Notes under the pieces: generated by a model
What the model saw: only the letters and a program-made list of their open reading frames with translations
Databases searched by the model: none
Told to the model about the DNA's origin: nothing
Position numbers and translations under genes: made by a program
In this document: positions 20,171-32,097 of the stretch, one piece after another
Layout: each line of letters starts with the position of its first letter
Position numbering within the stretch: position 1 is the stretch's first letter
Assembly: GCA_018806915.1 (NCBI GenBank)
Contig: JAGKQI010000103.1
Coordinates: forward strand, 1,426,001 to 1,490,000
Origin: Phytophthora colocasiae
Lineage: Eukaryota; Oomycota; Peronosporomycetes; Peronosporales; Peronosporaceae
Length of the DNA: 64,000 nt
Direction: 5' to 3'

Positions 20171-21229
20171 AACAAGCCATTTGCAACGTGTGACTTGGAG
20201 GCTGTGACGCAGTAGTCGACGGACGAAAAGAAGAATGTAGTCCGCGACCAAAAAGAGTGTAGCGTAAGATACTGAAGTTGTAGGAGAATATCAAAAAAGC
20301 CATTTTGATGTGAGTTACGAACTGCGAATACTTCCAGGTTGATCGACCACGCATCGCTCCCTACATAAGTGTATCTTGAATCAATCTTGATTGAAGATTC
20401 TTGAAGACCCCTGCGGTATCCGAGTCAGAATCATATTTCAGATTACGACAGCGAAAATGCTTTCGGATATCAAACCATCGTGAGCCCTGTAGCTGTTCCA
20501 GTCGATGTAAGTGGGTGGTTCAACCATATAATCAGCAGGAAATTAGAGATGGAAGCAGAAAAGCTAACATTGATCCAGTGTTCCTGTTTTCTTATATTAT
20601 TTTATTTTTTTATTTTTATTTGTTTTTTTTCTGTTTTGCTTTTCATGTTGCTTTCCTTTCTTTTTTTGTTTTTGAACCAGTGTTTCTCTCACAATATGAA
20701 CGTTCAGCTCAATCGGGCGTAGGAGCCTCATTCGCAGAGTTAACAACATCCAGAGTTTAGACGACTTCAAGTTTCGACTGCTCACGTTCCACAGCATCCA
20801 AATGAACACTGGTACTAAACACATCGCGATCCCCGTCGCTTCACAGATGACCGATCATTCGTATGAATACACTTCGAAGTACAAATGGTCGACACGTCAG
20901 AAAGATTATCGTGCCGAGCCTCGGCAAGGTGATGGATCTTCATTCTATGGCTACTTCATTTTTTTAAATTATTATTGCTATTTCAACGAAATACATCGTC
21001 TCCTTTCAAGTTGAGAGGCTTCCGAGTTGGAACTTCCAACCTTGCAGAGACTAGTGACCTCACTCGTTGCGATTGACAGCTATGAAACCAACGTTCTTGG
21101 CAACCAAATCTCCATGAACCAGACCTCACACTCACACTCTCACTTCGCATTTCGCATTTCGCGTTCTCCTCGGCACTCGACCACATTCCCACCCAAGAAA
21201 GACACCAAGTGACGGGCGATACCGACAAG

Positions 21230-22150
21230 ATGCAAACCTCCAAGTTCCTCGTCGCCCTCAGCCTGTGCATCTCCGTCGCCTCCTTTCAAGTGGCCGACGC
21301 CCGTGGTGCTCCGACCCATCTGACCCCGCGTCGTCAGCTTGGCTCCTACAGCAACTACGGCCACTATCCGCACCACCACGGCCACCACCACGACCACGAC
21401 CACGACCACAAGAAGCACCGCCGCCACGATCATGACTACCGTCGCCGTCTTGAAGAGAAGGACGTGAAGGACGTGAAGGAAAAGGCCACCGAATCCTCCG
21501 ACTACAGCTACAGCAAAGACGACTACGAACACAAACACTACGGCTACGATCATGACGACTACAAGAGCTACGGTGTCGGCTACAGCTACGGCTACAAGAG
21601 CTATGGCCACGACAAGAATGACTACTATGGCAACGACTACTATGGCAACGACTACTATGGCAAGGACTACCATGGTAAGGACTACTATGGCAACGACTAC
21701 AACTACGGCAAGGACTACTATGGTAAGGACTACTATGGCAACGACTACTATGGCAAGGACTACAACTACGGCAAGAAAAGTTACGGTTACTACCCCGACT
21801 ACTACTCGTCGTACGGTGGTGGCTATGGCTATGGTGGTGGTTTTGGCTACGGATACGGCAACGGCAACGGATATGGATACGGCAACAGCTACTACCCGGA
21901 CTACTACTCGTCGTACAGCTACGGCTACCCGAGTTACCCGGTGTACGGCGCCGACTACTACGGCTATGGCTACCCTTACTACGGCGGTTTCGGCTATGAG
22001 TCAAACCCTGCGGAAAGTGCTGCAAGTGCTGGTGACGAGGTGAAGTCTACGTCGGACGCTGAGAAGACCAAGTCGACCGAGAAGGAAGAGTCGAAGCCAA
22101 AGGAGAAGGAGAACAAGTCGGATGCCGAGAAGAAGTCGAAGGGAAAGTGA
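21230..22150 (+). CDS. secreted Tyr/Gly/His-rich repeat protein, array copy 4
   Basis: Codes for 306 aa with an ARGAP N-terminus. The central array resembles copy 3 but lacks one block, and GGGFGYG replaces GGDFGYG. Its 3' untranslated region lacks a short segment present in other copies (GTCGAC joins AGCATG near 22200). The following spacer also lacks about 18 bp near 22811. These indels are useful as unit-specific markers. Confidence 0.88.
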   Translation: MQTSKFLVALSLCISVASFQVADARGAPTHLTPRRQLGSYSNYGHYPHHHGHHHDHDHDHKKHRRHDHDYRRRLEEKDVKDVKEKATESSDYSYSKDDYEHKHYGYDHDDYKSYGVGYSYGYKSYGHDKNDYYGNDYYGNDYYGKDYHGKDYYGNDYNYGKDYYGKDYYGNDYYGKDYNYGKKSYGYYPDYYSSYGGGYGYGGGFGYGYGNGNGYGYGNSYYPDYYSSYSYGYPSYPVYGADYYGYGYPYYGGFGYESNPAESAASAGDEVKSTSDAEKTKSTEKEESKPKEKENKSDAEKKSKGK

Positions 22151-23187
22151 AACAAGCCATTTGCAACGTGTGACTTGGAGGCTGTGACGCAGTAGTCGAC
22201 AGCATGTAGTCCGCGACCAAAAAGAGTGTAGCGTAAGATACTGAAGTTGTAGGAGAATATCAAAAAAAGCCATTTTGATGTGAGTTACGAACTGCGAATT
22301 CTTCCTGGTTGATCGACCATGCATCGCTCCCTACATAAGTGTATCTTGAATCAATCTTGATTGAAGATTCTTGAAGACCCCTGCGGTATCCGAGTCAGAA
22401 TCATATTTCAGATTACGACAGCGAAAATGCTTTCGGATATCAAACCATCGGGAGCCCTGTAGCTGTTCCAGTCGATGTAAGTGGGTGGTTCAACCATATA
22501 ATCAGCAGGAAATTAGAGATGGAAGCAGAAAAGCTAACATTGATCCAGTGTTCCTGTTTTCTTATATTATTTTATTTTTTTATTTTTATTTGTTTTTTTT
22601 CTGTTTTGCTTTTCATGTTGCTTTCCTTTCTTTTTTTGTTTTTGAACCAGTGTTTCTCTCACAATATGAACGTTCAGCTCAATCGGGCGTAGGAGCCTCA
22701 TTCGCAGAGTTAACAACATCCAGAGTTTAGACGACTTCAAGTTTCGACTGCTCACGTTCCACAGCATCCAAATGAACACTGGTACTAAACACATCGCGAT
22801 CCCCGTCGCTTAACATTCGTATGAATACACTTCGAAGTACAAATGGTCGACACGTCAGAAAGATTATCGTGCCGAGCCTCGGCAAGGTGATGGATCTTCA
22901 TTCTATGGCTACTTCATTTTTTTAAATTATTATTGCTATTTCAACGAAATACATCGTCTCCTTTCAAGTTGAGAGGCTTCCGAGTTGGAACTTCCAACCT
23001 TGCAGAGACTAGTGACCTCACTCGTTGCGATTGACAGCTATGAAACCAACGTTCTTGGCAACCAAATCTCCATGAACCAGACCTCACACTCACACTCTCA
23101 CTTCGCATTTCGCATTTCGCGTTCTCCTCGGCACTCGACCACATTCCCACCCAAGAAAGACACCAAGTGACGGACGATATCGACAAG

Positions 23188-24108
23188 ATGCAAACCTCCA
23201 AGTTCCTCGTCGCCCTCAGCCTGTGCATCTCCGTCGCCTCCTTTCAAGTGGCCGACGCCTGTGGTGCTCCGACCCATCTGACCCCGCGTCGTCAGCTTGG
23301 CTCCTACAGCAACTACAGCCACTATCCGCACCACCACGGCCACCACCACGACCACGACCACGACCACAAGAAGCACCGCCGCCACGATCATGACTACCGT
23401 CGCCGTCTTGAAGAGAAGGACGTGAAGGACGTGAAGGAAAAGGCCACCGAATCCTCCGACTACAGCTACAGCAAAGACGACTACGAACACAAACACTACG
23501 GCTACGATCATGACGACTACAAGAGCTACGATGTCGGCTACAGCTACGGCTACAAGAGCTATGGCCACGACAAGAATGACTACTATGGCAACGACTACTA
23601 TGGCAAGGACTACCATGGCAACGACTACTATGGCAACGACTACTATGGTAAGGACTACTATGGTAAGGACTACCACTATGGTAAGGACTACTATGGCAAC
23701 GACTACTATGGTAACGACTACAACTACGGCAAGAAAAGTTACGGTTACTACCCCGACTACTACTCGACGTACGGTGGTGGCCATGGCTATGGTGGTGATT
23801 TTGGCTACGGATACGGCAACGGCAACGGATATGGATACGGCAACAGCTACTACCCGGACTACTACTCGTCGTACAGCTACGGCTACCCGAGTTACCCGGT
23901 GTACGGCGCCGACTACTACGGCTATGGCTACCCTTACTACGGCGGTTTCGGCTATGAGTCAAACCCTGCGGAAAGTGCTGCAAGTGCTGGTGACGAGGTG
24001 AAGTCTACGTCGGACGCTGAGAAGACCAAGTCGACCGAGAAGGAAGAGTCGAAGCCAAAGGAGAAGGAGAACAAGTCGGATGCCGAGAAGAAGTCGAAGG
24101 GAAAGTGA
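23188..24108 (+). CDS. secreted Tyr/Gly/His-rich repeat protein, array copy 5
   Basis: Codes for 306 aa. Distinguishing changes are ACGAP after the signal peptide, NYSHYP instead of NYGHYP, KSYDVGY instead of KSYGVGY, and STYGGGHGYGG, which it shares with copies 1 and 7. This suggests patchwork exchange between units. Confidence 0.88.
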   Translation: MQTSKFLVALSLCISVASFQVADACGAPTHLTPRRQLGSYSNYSHYPHHHGHHHDHDHDHKKHRRHDHDYRRRLEEKDVKDVKEKATESSDYSYSKDDYEHKHYGYDHDDYKSYDVGYSYGYKSYGHDKNDYYGNDYYGKDYHGNDYYGNDYYGKDYYGKDYHYGKDYYGNDYYGNDYNYGKKSYGYYPDYYSTYGGGHGYGGDFGYGYGNGNGYGYGNSYYPDYYSSYSYGYPSYPVYGADYYGYGYPYYGGFGYESNPAESAASAGDEVKSTSDAEKTKSTEKEESKPKEKENKSDAEKKSKGK

Positions 24109-25170
24109 AACAAGCCATTTGCAACGTGTGACTTGGAGGCTGTGACGCAGTAGTCGACGGACGAAAAGAAGCATGTAGTCCGCGACCAAAAAGAGTGTAG
24201 CGTAAGATACTGAAGTTGTAGGAGAATATCAAAAAAAGCCATTTTGATGTGAGTTACGAACTGCGAATTCTTCCTGGTTGATCGACCATGCATCGCTCCC
24301 TACATAAGTATATCTTGAATCAATCTTGATTGAAGATTCTTGAAGACCCCTGCGGTATCCGAGTCAGAATCATATTTCAGATTACGACAGCGAAAATGCT
24401 TTCGGATATCAAACCATCGGGAGCCCTGTAGCTGTTCCAGTCGATGTAAGTGGGTGGTTCAACCATATAATCAGCAGGAAATTAGAGATGGAAGCAGAAA
24501 AGCTAACATTGATCCAGTGTTCCTGTTTTCTTATATTATTTTATTTTTTTTATTTTTATTTGTTTTTTTTTCTGTTTTGCTTTTCATGTTGCTTTCCTTT
24601 CTTTTTTTGTTTTTGAACCAGTGTTTCTCTCACAATATGAACGTTCAGCTCAATCGGGCGTAGGAGCCTCATTCGCAGAGTTAACAACATCCAGAGTTTA
24701 GACGACTTCAAGTTTCGACTGCTCACGTTCCACAGCATCCAAATGAACACTGGTACTAAACACATCGCGATCCCCGTCGCTTCACAGATGACCGATCATT
24801 CGTATGAATACACTTCGAAGTGCAAATGGTCGACACGTCAGAAAGATTACCGTGCCGAGCCTCGGCAAGGTGATGGATCTTCATTCTATGGCTACTTCAT
24901 TTTTTTAAATTATTATTGCTATTTCAACGAAATACATCGTCTCCTTTCAAGTTGAGAGGCTTCCGAGTTGGAACTTCCAAGCTTGCAGAGACTAGTGACC
25001 TCACTCGTTGCGATTGACAGCTATGAAACCAACGTTCTTGGCAACCAAATCTCCATGAACCAGACCTCACATTCACACTCTCACTTCGCATTTCGCATTT
25101 CGCGTTCTCCTCGGCACTCGACCACATTCCCACCCAAGAAAGACACCAAGTGACGGACGATATCGACAAG

Positions 25171-26115
25171 ATGCAAACCTCCAAGTTCCTCGTCGCCCTC
25201 AGCCTGTGCATCTCCGTCGCCTCCTTCCAAGTGGCCGACGCCCGTGGTGCTCCGACCCATCTGACCCCGCGTCGTCAGCTTGGCTCCTACAGCAACTACG
25301 GCCACTATCCGCACCACCACGGCCACCACCACGACCACGACCACAAGAAGCACCGCCGCCACGATCATGACTACCGTCGCCGTCTTGAAGAGAAGGACGT
25401 GAAGGACGGGAAGGAAAAGGCCACCGAATCCTCCGACTACAGCTACAGCAAAGACGACTACGAACACAAACACTACGGCTACGATCATGACGACTACAAG
25501 AGCTACGGTGTCGGCTACAGCTACGGCTACAAGAGCTATGGCCACGACAAGAATGACTACTATGGCAACGAATACTATGGCAAGGACTACCATGGTAAGG
25601 ACTACTATGGCGACGACTACTATGGTAAGGACTACCACTATGGTAAGGACTACTATGGCAACGACTACTATGGCAACGACTACTATGGTAAGGACTACTA
25701 TGGCAACGACTACTATGGCAACGACTACAACTACGGCAAGAAAAGTTACGGTTACTACCCCGACTACTACTCGTCGTACGGTGGTGCCTATGGCTATGGT
25801 GGTGATTTTGGCTACGGATACGGCAACGGCAACGGATATGGATACGGCAACAGCTACTACCCGGACTACTACTCGTCGTACAGCTACGGCTACCCGAGTT
25901 ACCCGGTGTACGGCGCCGACTACTACGGCTATGGCTACCCTTACTACGGCGGCTTCGGCTATGAGTCAAACCCTGCGGAAAGTGCTGCAAGTGCTGGTGA
26001 CGAGGTGAAGTCTACGTCGGACGCTGAGAAGACCAAGTCGACCGAGAAGGAAGAGTCGAAGCCAAAGGAGAAGGAGAACAAGTCGGATGCCGAGAAGAAG
26101 TCGAAGGGAAAGTGA
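25171..26115 (+). CDS. secreted Tyr/Gly/His-rich repeat protein, array copy 6
   Basis: Codes for 314 aa. The His/Asp tract is shortened by one HD unit and KDVKDVKEK becomes KDVKDGKEK, a variant shared with copies 7, 9, 10, 11 (right part), 12, 13 and 15. One NDYYG unit reads NEYYG and one reads DDYYG. Confidence 0.88.
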   Translation: MQTSKFLVALSLCISVASFQVADARGAPTHLTPRRQLGSYSNYGHYPHHHGHHHDHDHKKHRRHDHDYRRRLEEKDVKDGKEKATESSDYSYSKDDYEHKHYGYDHDDYKSYGVGYSYGYKSYGHDKNDYYGNEYYGKDYHGKDYYGDDYYGKDYHYGKDYYGNDYYGNDYYGKDYYGNDYYGNDYNYGKKSYGYYPDYYSSYGGAYGYGGDFGYGYGNGNGYGYGNSYYPDYYSSYSYGYPSYPVYGADYYGYGYPYYGGFGYESNPAESAASAGDEVKSTSDAEKTKSTEKEESKPKEKENKSDAEKKSKGK

Positions 26116-27168
26116 AACAAGCCATTTGCAACGTGTGACTTGGAGGCTGTGACGCAGTAGTCGACGGACGAAAAGAAGCATGTAGTCCGCGACCAAAAAG
26201 AGTGTAGCGTAAGATACTGAAGTTGTAGGAGAATATCAAAAAAAGCCATTTTGATGTGAGTTACGAACTGCGAATTCTTCCTGGTTGATCGACCATGCAT
26301 CGCTCCCTACATAAGTATATCTTGAATTAATCTTGATTGAAGATTCTTGAAGACCCCTGCGGTATCCGAGTCAGAATCATATTTCAGATTACGACAGCGA
26401 AAATGCTTTCGGATATCAAACCATCGGGAGCCCTGTAGCTGTTCCAGTCGATGTAAGTGGGTGGTTCAACCATATAATCAGCAGGAAATTAGAGATGGAA
26501 GCAGAAAAGCTAACATTGATCCAGTGTTCCTGTTTTCTTATTTTATTTTATTTTATTTGTTTTTTTTTTCTGTTTTGCTTTTCATGTTGCTTTCCTTTCT
26601 TTTTTTGTTTTTGAACCAGTGTTTCTCTCACAATATGAACGTTCAGCTCAATCGGGCGTAGGAGCCTCATTCGCAGAGTTAACAACATCCAGAGTTTAGA
26701 CGACTTCAAGTTTCGACTGCTCACGTTCCACAGCATCCAAATGAACACTGGTACTAAACACATCGCGATCCCCGTCGCTTCACAGATGACCGATCATTCG
26801 TATGAATACACTTTGAAGTACAAATGGTCGACACGTCAGAAAGATTATCGTGCCGAGCCTCGGCAAGGTGATGGATCTTCATTCTATGGCTACTTCATTT
26901 TTTTAAATTATTATTGCTATTTCAACGAAATACATCGTCTCCTTTCAAGTTGAGAGGCTTCCGAGTTGGAACTTCCAACCTTGCAGAGACTAGTGACCTC
27001 ACTCGTTGCGATTGACAGCTATGAAACCAACGTTCTTGGCAACCAAATCTCCATGAACCAGACCTCACACTCACACTCTCACTTCGCATTTCGCATTTCG
27101 CGTTCTCCTCGGCACTCGACCACATTCCCACCCAAGAAAGACACCAAGTGACGGACGATATCGACAAG

Positions 27169-28053
27169 ATGCAAACCTCCAAGTTCCTCGTCGCCCTCAG
27201 CCTGTGCATCTCCGTCGCCTCCTTCCAAGTGGCCGACGCCCGTGGTGCTCCGACCCATCTGACCCCGCGTCGTCAGCTTGGCTCCTACAGCAACTACGGC
27301 CACTATCCGCACCACCACGGCCACCACCACGACCACGACCACAAGAAGCACCGCCGCCACGATCATGACTACCGTCGCCGTCTTGAAGAGAAGGACGTGA
27401 AGGACGGGAAGGAAAAGGCCACCGAATCCTCCGACTACAGCTACAGCAAAGACGACTACGAACACAAACACTACGGCTACGATCATGACGACTACAAGAG
27501 CTACGGTGTCGGCTACAGCTACGGCTACAAGAGCTATGGCCACGACAAGAATGACTACTATGGCAACGACTACTATGGCAACGACTACCATGGTAAGGAC
27601 TACTATGGCGACGACTACTATGGTAAGGACTACCACTATGGTAAGGACTACTATGGCAACGACTACAACTACGGCAAGAAAAGTTACGGTTACTACCCCG
27701 ACTACTACTCGACGTACGGTGGTGGCCATGGCTATGGTGGTGATTTTGGCTACGGATACGGCAACGGCAACGGATATGGATACGGCAACAGCTACTACCC
27801 GGACTACTACTCGTCGTACAGCTACGGCTACCCGAGTTACCCGGTGTACGGCGCCGACTACTACGGCTATGGCTACCCTTACTACGGCGGTTTCGGCTAT
27901 GAGTCAAACCCTGCGGAAAGTGCTGCAAGTGCTGGTGACGAGGTGAAGTCTACGTCGGACGCTGAGAAGACCAAGTCGACCGAGAAGGAAGAGTCGAAGC
28001 CAAAGGAGAAGGAGAACAAGTCGGATGCCGAGAAGAAGTCGAAGGGAAAGTGA
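27169..28053 (+). CDS. secreted Tyr/Gly/His-rich repeat protein, array copy 7
   Basis: Codes for 294 aa. The central array is contracted relative to copies 6, 8, 9 and 10 by loss of four NDYYG/KDYYG units, consistent with slippage or unequal exchange within the coding repeat. It carries the STYGGGHGYGG variant. Confidence 0.88.
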   Translation: MQTSKFLVALSLCISVASFQVADARGAPTHLTPRRQLGSYSNYGHYPHHHGHHHDHDHKKHRRHDHDYRRRLEEKDVKDGKEKATESSDYSYSKDDYEHKHYGYDHDDYKSYGVGYSYGYKSYGHDKNDYYGNDYYGNDYHGKDYYGDDYYGKDYHYGKDYYGNDYNYGKKSYGYYPDYYSTYGGGHGYGGDFGYGYGNGNGYGYGNSYYPDYYSSYSYGYPSYPVYGADYYGYGYPYYGGFGYESNPAESAASAGDEVKSTSDAEKTKSTEKEESKPKEKENKSDAEKKSKGK

Positions 28054-29117
28054 AACAAGCCATTTGCAACGTGTGACTTGGAGGCTGTGACGCAGTAGTC
28101 GACGGACGAAAAGAAGCATGTAGTCCGCGACCAAAAAGAGTGTAGCGTAAGATACTGAAGTTGTAGGAGAATATCAAAAAAAGCCATTTTGATGTGAGTT
28201 ACGAACTGCGAATTCTTCCTGGTTGATCGACCATGCATCGCTCCCTACATAAGTGTATCTTGAATCAATCTTGATTGAAGATTCTTGAAGACCCCTGCGG
28301 TATCCGAGTCAGAATCATATTTCAGATTACGACAGCGAAAATGCTTTCGGATATCAAACCATCGGGAGCCCTGTAGCTGTTCCAGTCGATGTAAGTGGGT
28401 GGTTCAACCATATAATCAGCAGGAAATTAGAGATGGAAGCAGAAAAGCTAACATTGATCCAGTGTTCCTGTTTTCTTATATTATTTTATTTTTTTATTTT
28501 TATTTGTTTTTTTTTCTGTTTTGCTTTTCATGTTGCTTTCCTTTTTTTTTTTTTGAACCAGTGTTTCTCTCACAATATGAACGTTCAGCTCAATCGGGCG
28601 TAGGAGCCTCATTCGCAGAGTTAACAACATCCAGAGTTTAGACGACTTCAAGTTTCGACTGCTCACGTTCCACAGCATCCAAATGAACACTGGTACTAAA
28701 CACATCGCGATCCCCGTCGCTTCACAGATGACCGATCATTCGTATGAATACACTTTGAAGTACAAATGGTCGACACGTCAGAAAGATTATCGTGCCGAGC
28801 CTCGGCAAGGTGATGGATCTTCATTCTATGGCTACTTCATTTTTTTAAATTATTATTGCTATTTCAACGAAATACATCGTCTCCTTTCAAGTTGAGAGGC
28901 TTCCGAGTTGGAACTTCCAACCTTGCAGAGACTAGTGACCTCACTCGTTGCGATTGACAGCTATGAAACCAACGTTCTTGGCAACCAAATCTCCATGAAC
29001 CAGACCTCACACTCACACTCTCACTTCGCATTTCGCATTTCGCATTTCGCGTTCTCCTCGGCACTCGACCACATTCCCACCCAAGAAAGACACCAAGTGA
29101 CGGACGATATCGACAAG

Positions 29118-30056
29118 ATGCAAACCTCCAAGTTCCTCGTCGCCCTCAGCCTGTGCATCTCCGTCGCCTCCTTTCAAGTGGCCGACGCCTGTGGTGCTCC
29201 GACCCATCTGACCCCGCGTCGTCAGCTTGGCTCCTACAGCAACTACAGCCACTATCCGCACCACCACGGCCACGACCACGACCACAAGAAGCACCGCCGC
29301 CACGATCATGACTACCGTCGCCGTCTTGAAGAGAAGGACGTGAAGGACGTGAAGGAAAAGGCCACCGAATCCTCCGACTACAGCTACAGCAAAGACGACT
29401 ACGAACACAAACACTACGGCTACGATCATGACGACTACAAGAGCTACGGTGTCGGCTACAGCTACGGCTACAAGAGCTATGGCCACGACAAGAATGACTA
29501 CTATGGCAACGACTACTATGGCAACGACTACCATGGTAAGGACTACTATGGCGACGACTACTATGGTAAGGACTACCACTATGGTAAGGACTACTATGGC
29601 AACGACTACTATGGCAACGACTACTATGGTAAGGACTACTATGGCAACGACTACTATGGCAACGACTACAACTACGGCAAGAAAAGTTACGGTTACTACC
29701 CCGACTACTACTCGTCGTACGGTGGTGCCTATGGCTATGGTGGTGATTTTGGCTACGGATACGGCAACGGCAACGGATATGGATACGGCAACAGCTACTA
29801 CCCGGACTACTACTCGTCGTACAGCTACGGCTACCCGAGTTACCCGGTGTACGGCGCCGACTACTACGGCTATGGCTACCCTTACTACGGCGGTTTCGGC
29901 TATGAGTCAAACCCTGCGGAAAGTGCTGCAAGTGCTGGTGACGAGGTGAAGTCTACGTCGGACGCTGGGAAGACCAAGTCGACCGAGAAGGAAGAGTCGA
30001 AGCCAAAGGAGAAGGAGAACAAGTCGGATGCCGAGAAGAAGTCGAAGGGAAAGTGA
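29118..30056 (+). CDS. secreted Tyr/Gly/His-rich repeat protein, array copy 8
   Basis: Codes for 312 aa. It has the shortest His/Asp tract among complete copies (HHHGHDHDHKK), an ACGAP N-terminus, NYSHYP, and DAGKTK in the tail. The leader has three CATTTCG repeats. An open frame reaches back to 28908, but the signal peptide fixes the start at 29118. Confidence 0.88.
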   Translation: MQTSKFLVALSLCISVASFQVADACGAPTHLTPRRQLGSYSNYSHYPHHHGHDHDHKKHRRHDHDYRRRLEEKDVKDVKEKATESSDYSYSKDDYEHKHYGYDHDDYKSYGVGYSYGYKSYGHDKNDYYGNDYYGNDYHGKDYYGDDYYGKDYHYGKDYYGNDYYGNDYYGKDYYGNDYYGNDYNYGKKSYGYYPDYYSSYGGAYGYGGDFGYGYGNGNGYGYGNSYYPDYYSSYSYGYPSYPVYGADYYGYGYPYYGGFGYESNPAESAASAGDEVKSTSDAGKTKSTEKEESKPKEKENKSDAEKKSKGK

Positions 30057-30423
30057 AGCAAGCCATTTGCAACGTGTGACTTGGAGGCTGTGACGCAGTA
30101 GTCGACGGACGAAAAGAAGAATGTAGTCCGCGACCAAAAAGAGTGTAGCGTAAGATACTGAAGTTGTAGGAGAATATCAAAAAAAGCCATTTTGATGTGA
30201 GTTACGAACTGCGAATTCTTCCTGGTTGATCGACCATGCATCGCTCCCTACATAAGTGTATCTTGAATCAATCTTGATTGAAGATTCTTGAAGACCCCTG
30301 CGGTATCCGAGTCAGAATCATATTTCAGATTACGACAGCGAAAATGCTTTCGGATATCAAACCATCGGGAGCCCTGTAGCTGTTCCAGTCGATGTAAGTG
30401 GGTGGTTCAACCATATAATCATG

Positions 30424-30460
30424 TCTGAGGTCGAGAAGAAGGAGGAGACGACGCAGCAGG
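30424..30460 (+). other. extra ~36-bp segment with ATG (MSEVEKKEETT) in three spacers
   Basis: The spacers after copies 8, 9 and 12 (30421, 32461 and 44623) contain a segment that starts a frame MSEVEKKEETTQQEIRDGSR. The other spacers lack it, with ATCA joined directly to GCAGGAAATTAG. It looks like a coding exon start retained in some units and deleted in others. Confidence 0.6.
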
Positions 30461-31152
30461 AAATTAGAGATGGAAGCAGAAAAGCTAACATTGATCCAGT
30501 GTTCCTGTTTTCTTATTTTAGTTTAGTTGTTTTTTTATTTGTTTTTTCTGTTTTGCTTTTCATGTTGCTTTCCTTTCTTTTTTTGTTTTTGAACCAGTGT
30601 TTCTCTCACAATATGAACGTTCAGCTCAATCGGGCGTAGGAGCCTCATTCGCAGAGTTAACAACATCCAGAGTTTAGACGACTTCAAGTTTCGACTGCTC
30701 ACGTTCCACAGCATCCAAATGAACACTGGTACTAAACACATCGCGATCCCCGTCGCTTCACAGATGACCGATCATTCGTATGAATACACTTCGAAGTACA
30801 AATGGTCGACACGTCAGAAAGATTATCGTGCCGAGCCTCGGCAAGGTGATGGATCTTCATTCTATGGCTACTTCATTTTTTTAAATTATTATTGCTATTT
30901 CAACGAAATACATCGTCTCCTTTCAAGTTGAGAGGCTTCCGAGTTGGAACTTCCAACCTTGCAGAGACTAGTGACCTCACTCGTTGCGATTGACAGCTAT
31001 GAAACCAACGTTCTTGGCAACCAATCTCCATGAACCAGACCTCACACTCACACTCTCACTTCGCATTTCGCATTTCGCATTTCGCGTTCTCCTCGGCACT
31101 CGACCACATTCCCACCCAAGAAAGACACCAAGTGACGGACGATATCGACAAG

Positions 31153-32097
31153 ATGCAAACCTCCAAGTTCCTCGTCGCCCTCAGCCTGTGCATCTCCGTC
31201 GCCTCCTTCCAAGTGGCCGACGCCCGTGGTGCTCCGACCCATCTGACCCCGCGTCGTCAGCTTGGCTCCTACAGCAACTACGGCCACTATCCGCACCACC
31301 ACGGCCACCACCACGACCACGACCACAAGAAGCACCGCCGCCACGATCATGACTACCGTCGCCGTCTTGAAGAGAAGGACGTGAAGGACGGGAAGGAAAA
31401 GGCCACCGAATCCTCCGACTACAGCTACAGCAAAGACGACTACGAACACAAACACTACGGCTACGATCATGACGACTACAAGAGCTACGGTGTCGGCTAC
31501 AGCTACGGCTACAAGAGCTATGGCCACGACAAGAATGACTACTATGGCAACGACTACTATGGCAACGACTACCATGGTAAGGACTACTATGGCGACGACT
31601 ACTATGGTAAGGACTACCACTATGGTAAGGACTACTATGGCAACGACTACTATGGCAACGACTACTATGGTAAGGACTACTATGGCAACGACTACTATGG
31701 CAACGACTACAACTACGGCAAGAAAAGTTACGGTTACTACCCCGACTACTACTCGTCGTACGGTGGTGCCTATGGCTATGGTGGTGATTTTGGCTACGGA
31801 TACGGCAACGGCAACGGATATGGATACGGCAACAGCTACTACCCGGACTACTACTCGTCGTACAGCTACGGCTACCCGAGTTACCCGGTGTACGGCGCCG
31901 ACTACTACGGCTATGGCTACCCTTACTACGGCGGCTTCGGCTATGAGTCAAACCCTGCGGAAAGTGCTGCAAGTGCTGGTGACGAGGTGAAGTCTACGTC
32001 GGACGCTGAGAAGACCAAGTCGACCGAGAAGGAAGAGTCGAAGCCAAAGGAGAAGGAGAACAAGTCGGATGCCGAGAAGAAGTCGAAGGGAAAGTGA
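31153..32097 (+). CDS. secreted Tyr/Gly/His-rich repeat protein, array copy 9
   Basis: Codes for 314 aa. The protein differs from copy 10 at only one residue by eye, so 9 and 10 are a very recent duplication or a recent gene conversion. The leader has three CATTTCG repeats, as in copy 8. Confidence 0.88.
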   Translation: MQTSKFLVALSLCISVASFQVADARGAPTHLTPRRQLGSYSNYGHYPHHHGHHHDHDHKKHRRHDHDYRRRLEEKDVKDGKEKATESSDYSYSKDDYEHKHYGYDHDDYKSYGVGYSYGYKSYGHDKNDYYGNDYYGNDYHGKDYYGDDYYGKDYHYGKDYYGNDYYGNDYYGKDYYGNDYYGNDYNYGKKSYGYYPDYYSSYGGAYGYGGDFGYGYGNGNGYGYGNSYYPDYYSSYSYGYPSYPVYGADYYGYGYPYYGGFGYESNPAESAASAGDEVKSTSDAEKTKSTEKEESKPKEKENKSDAEKKSKGK

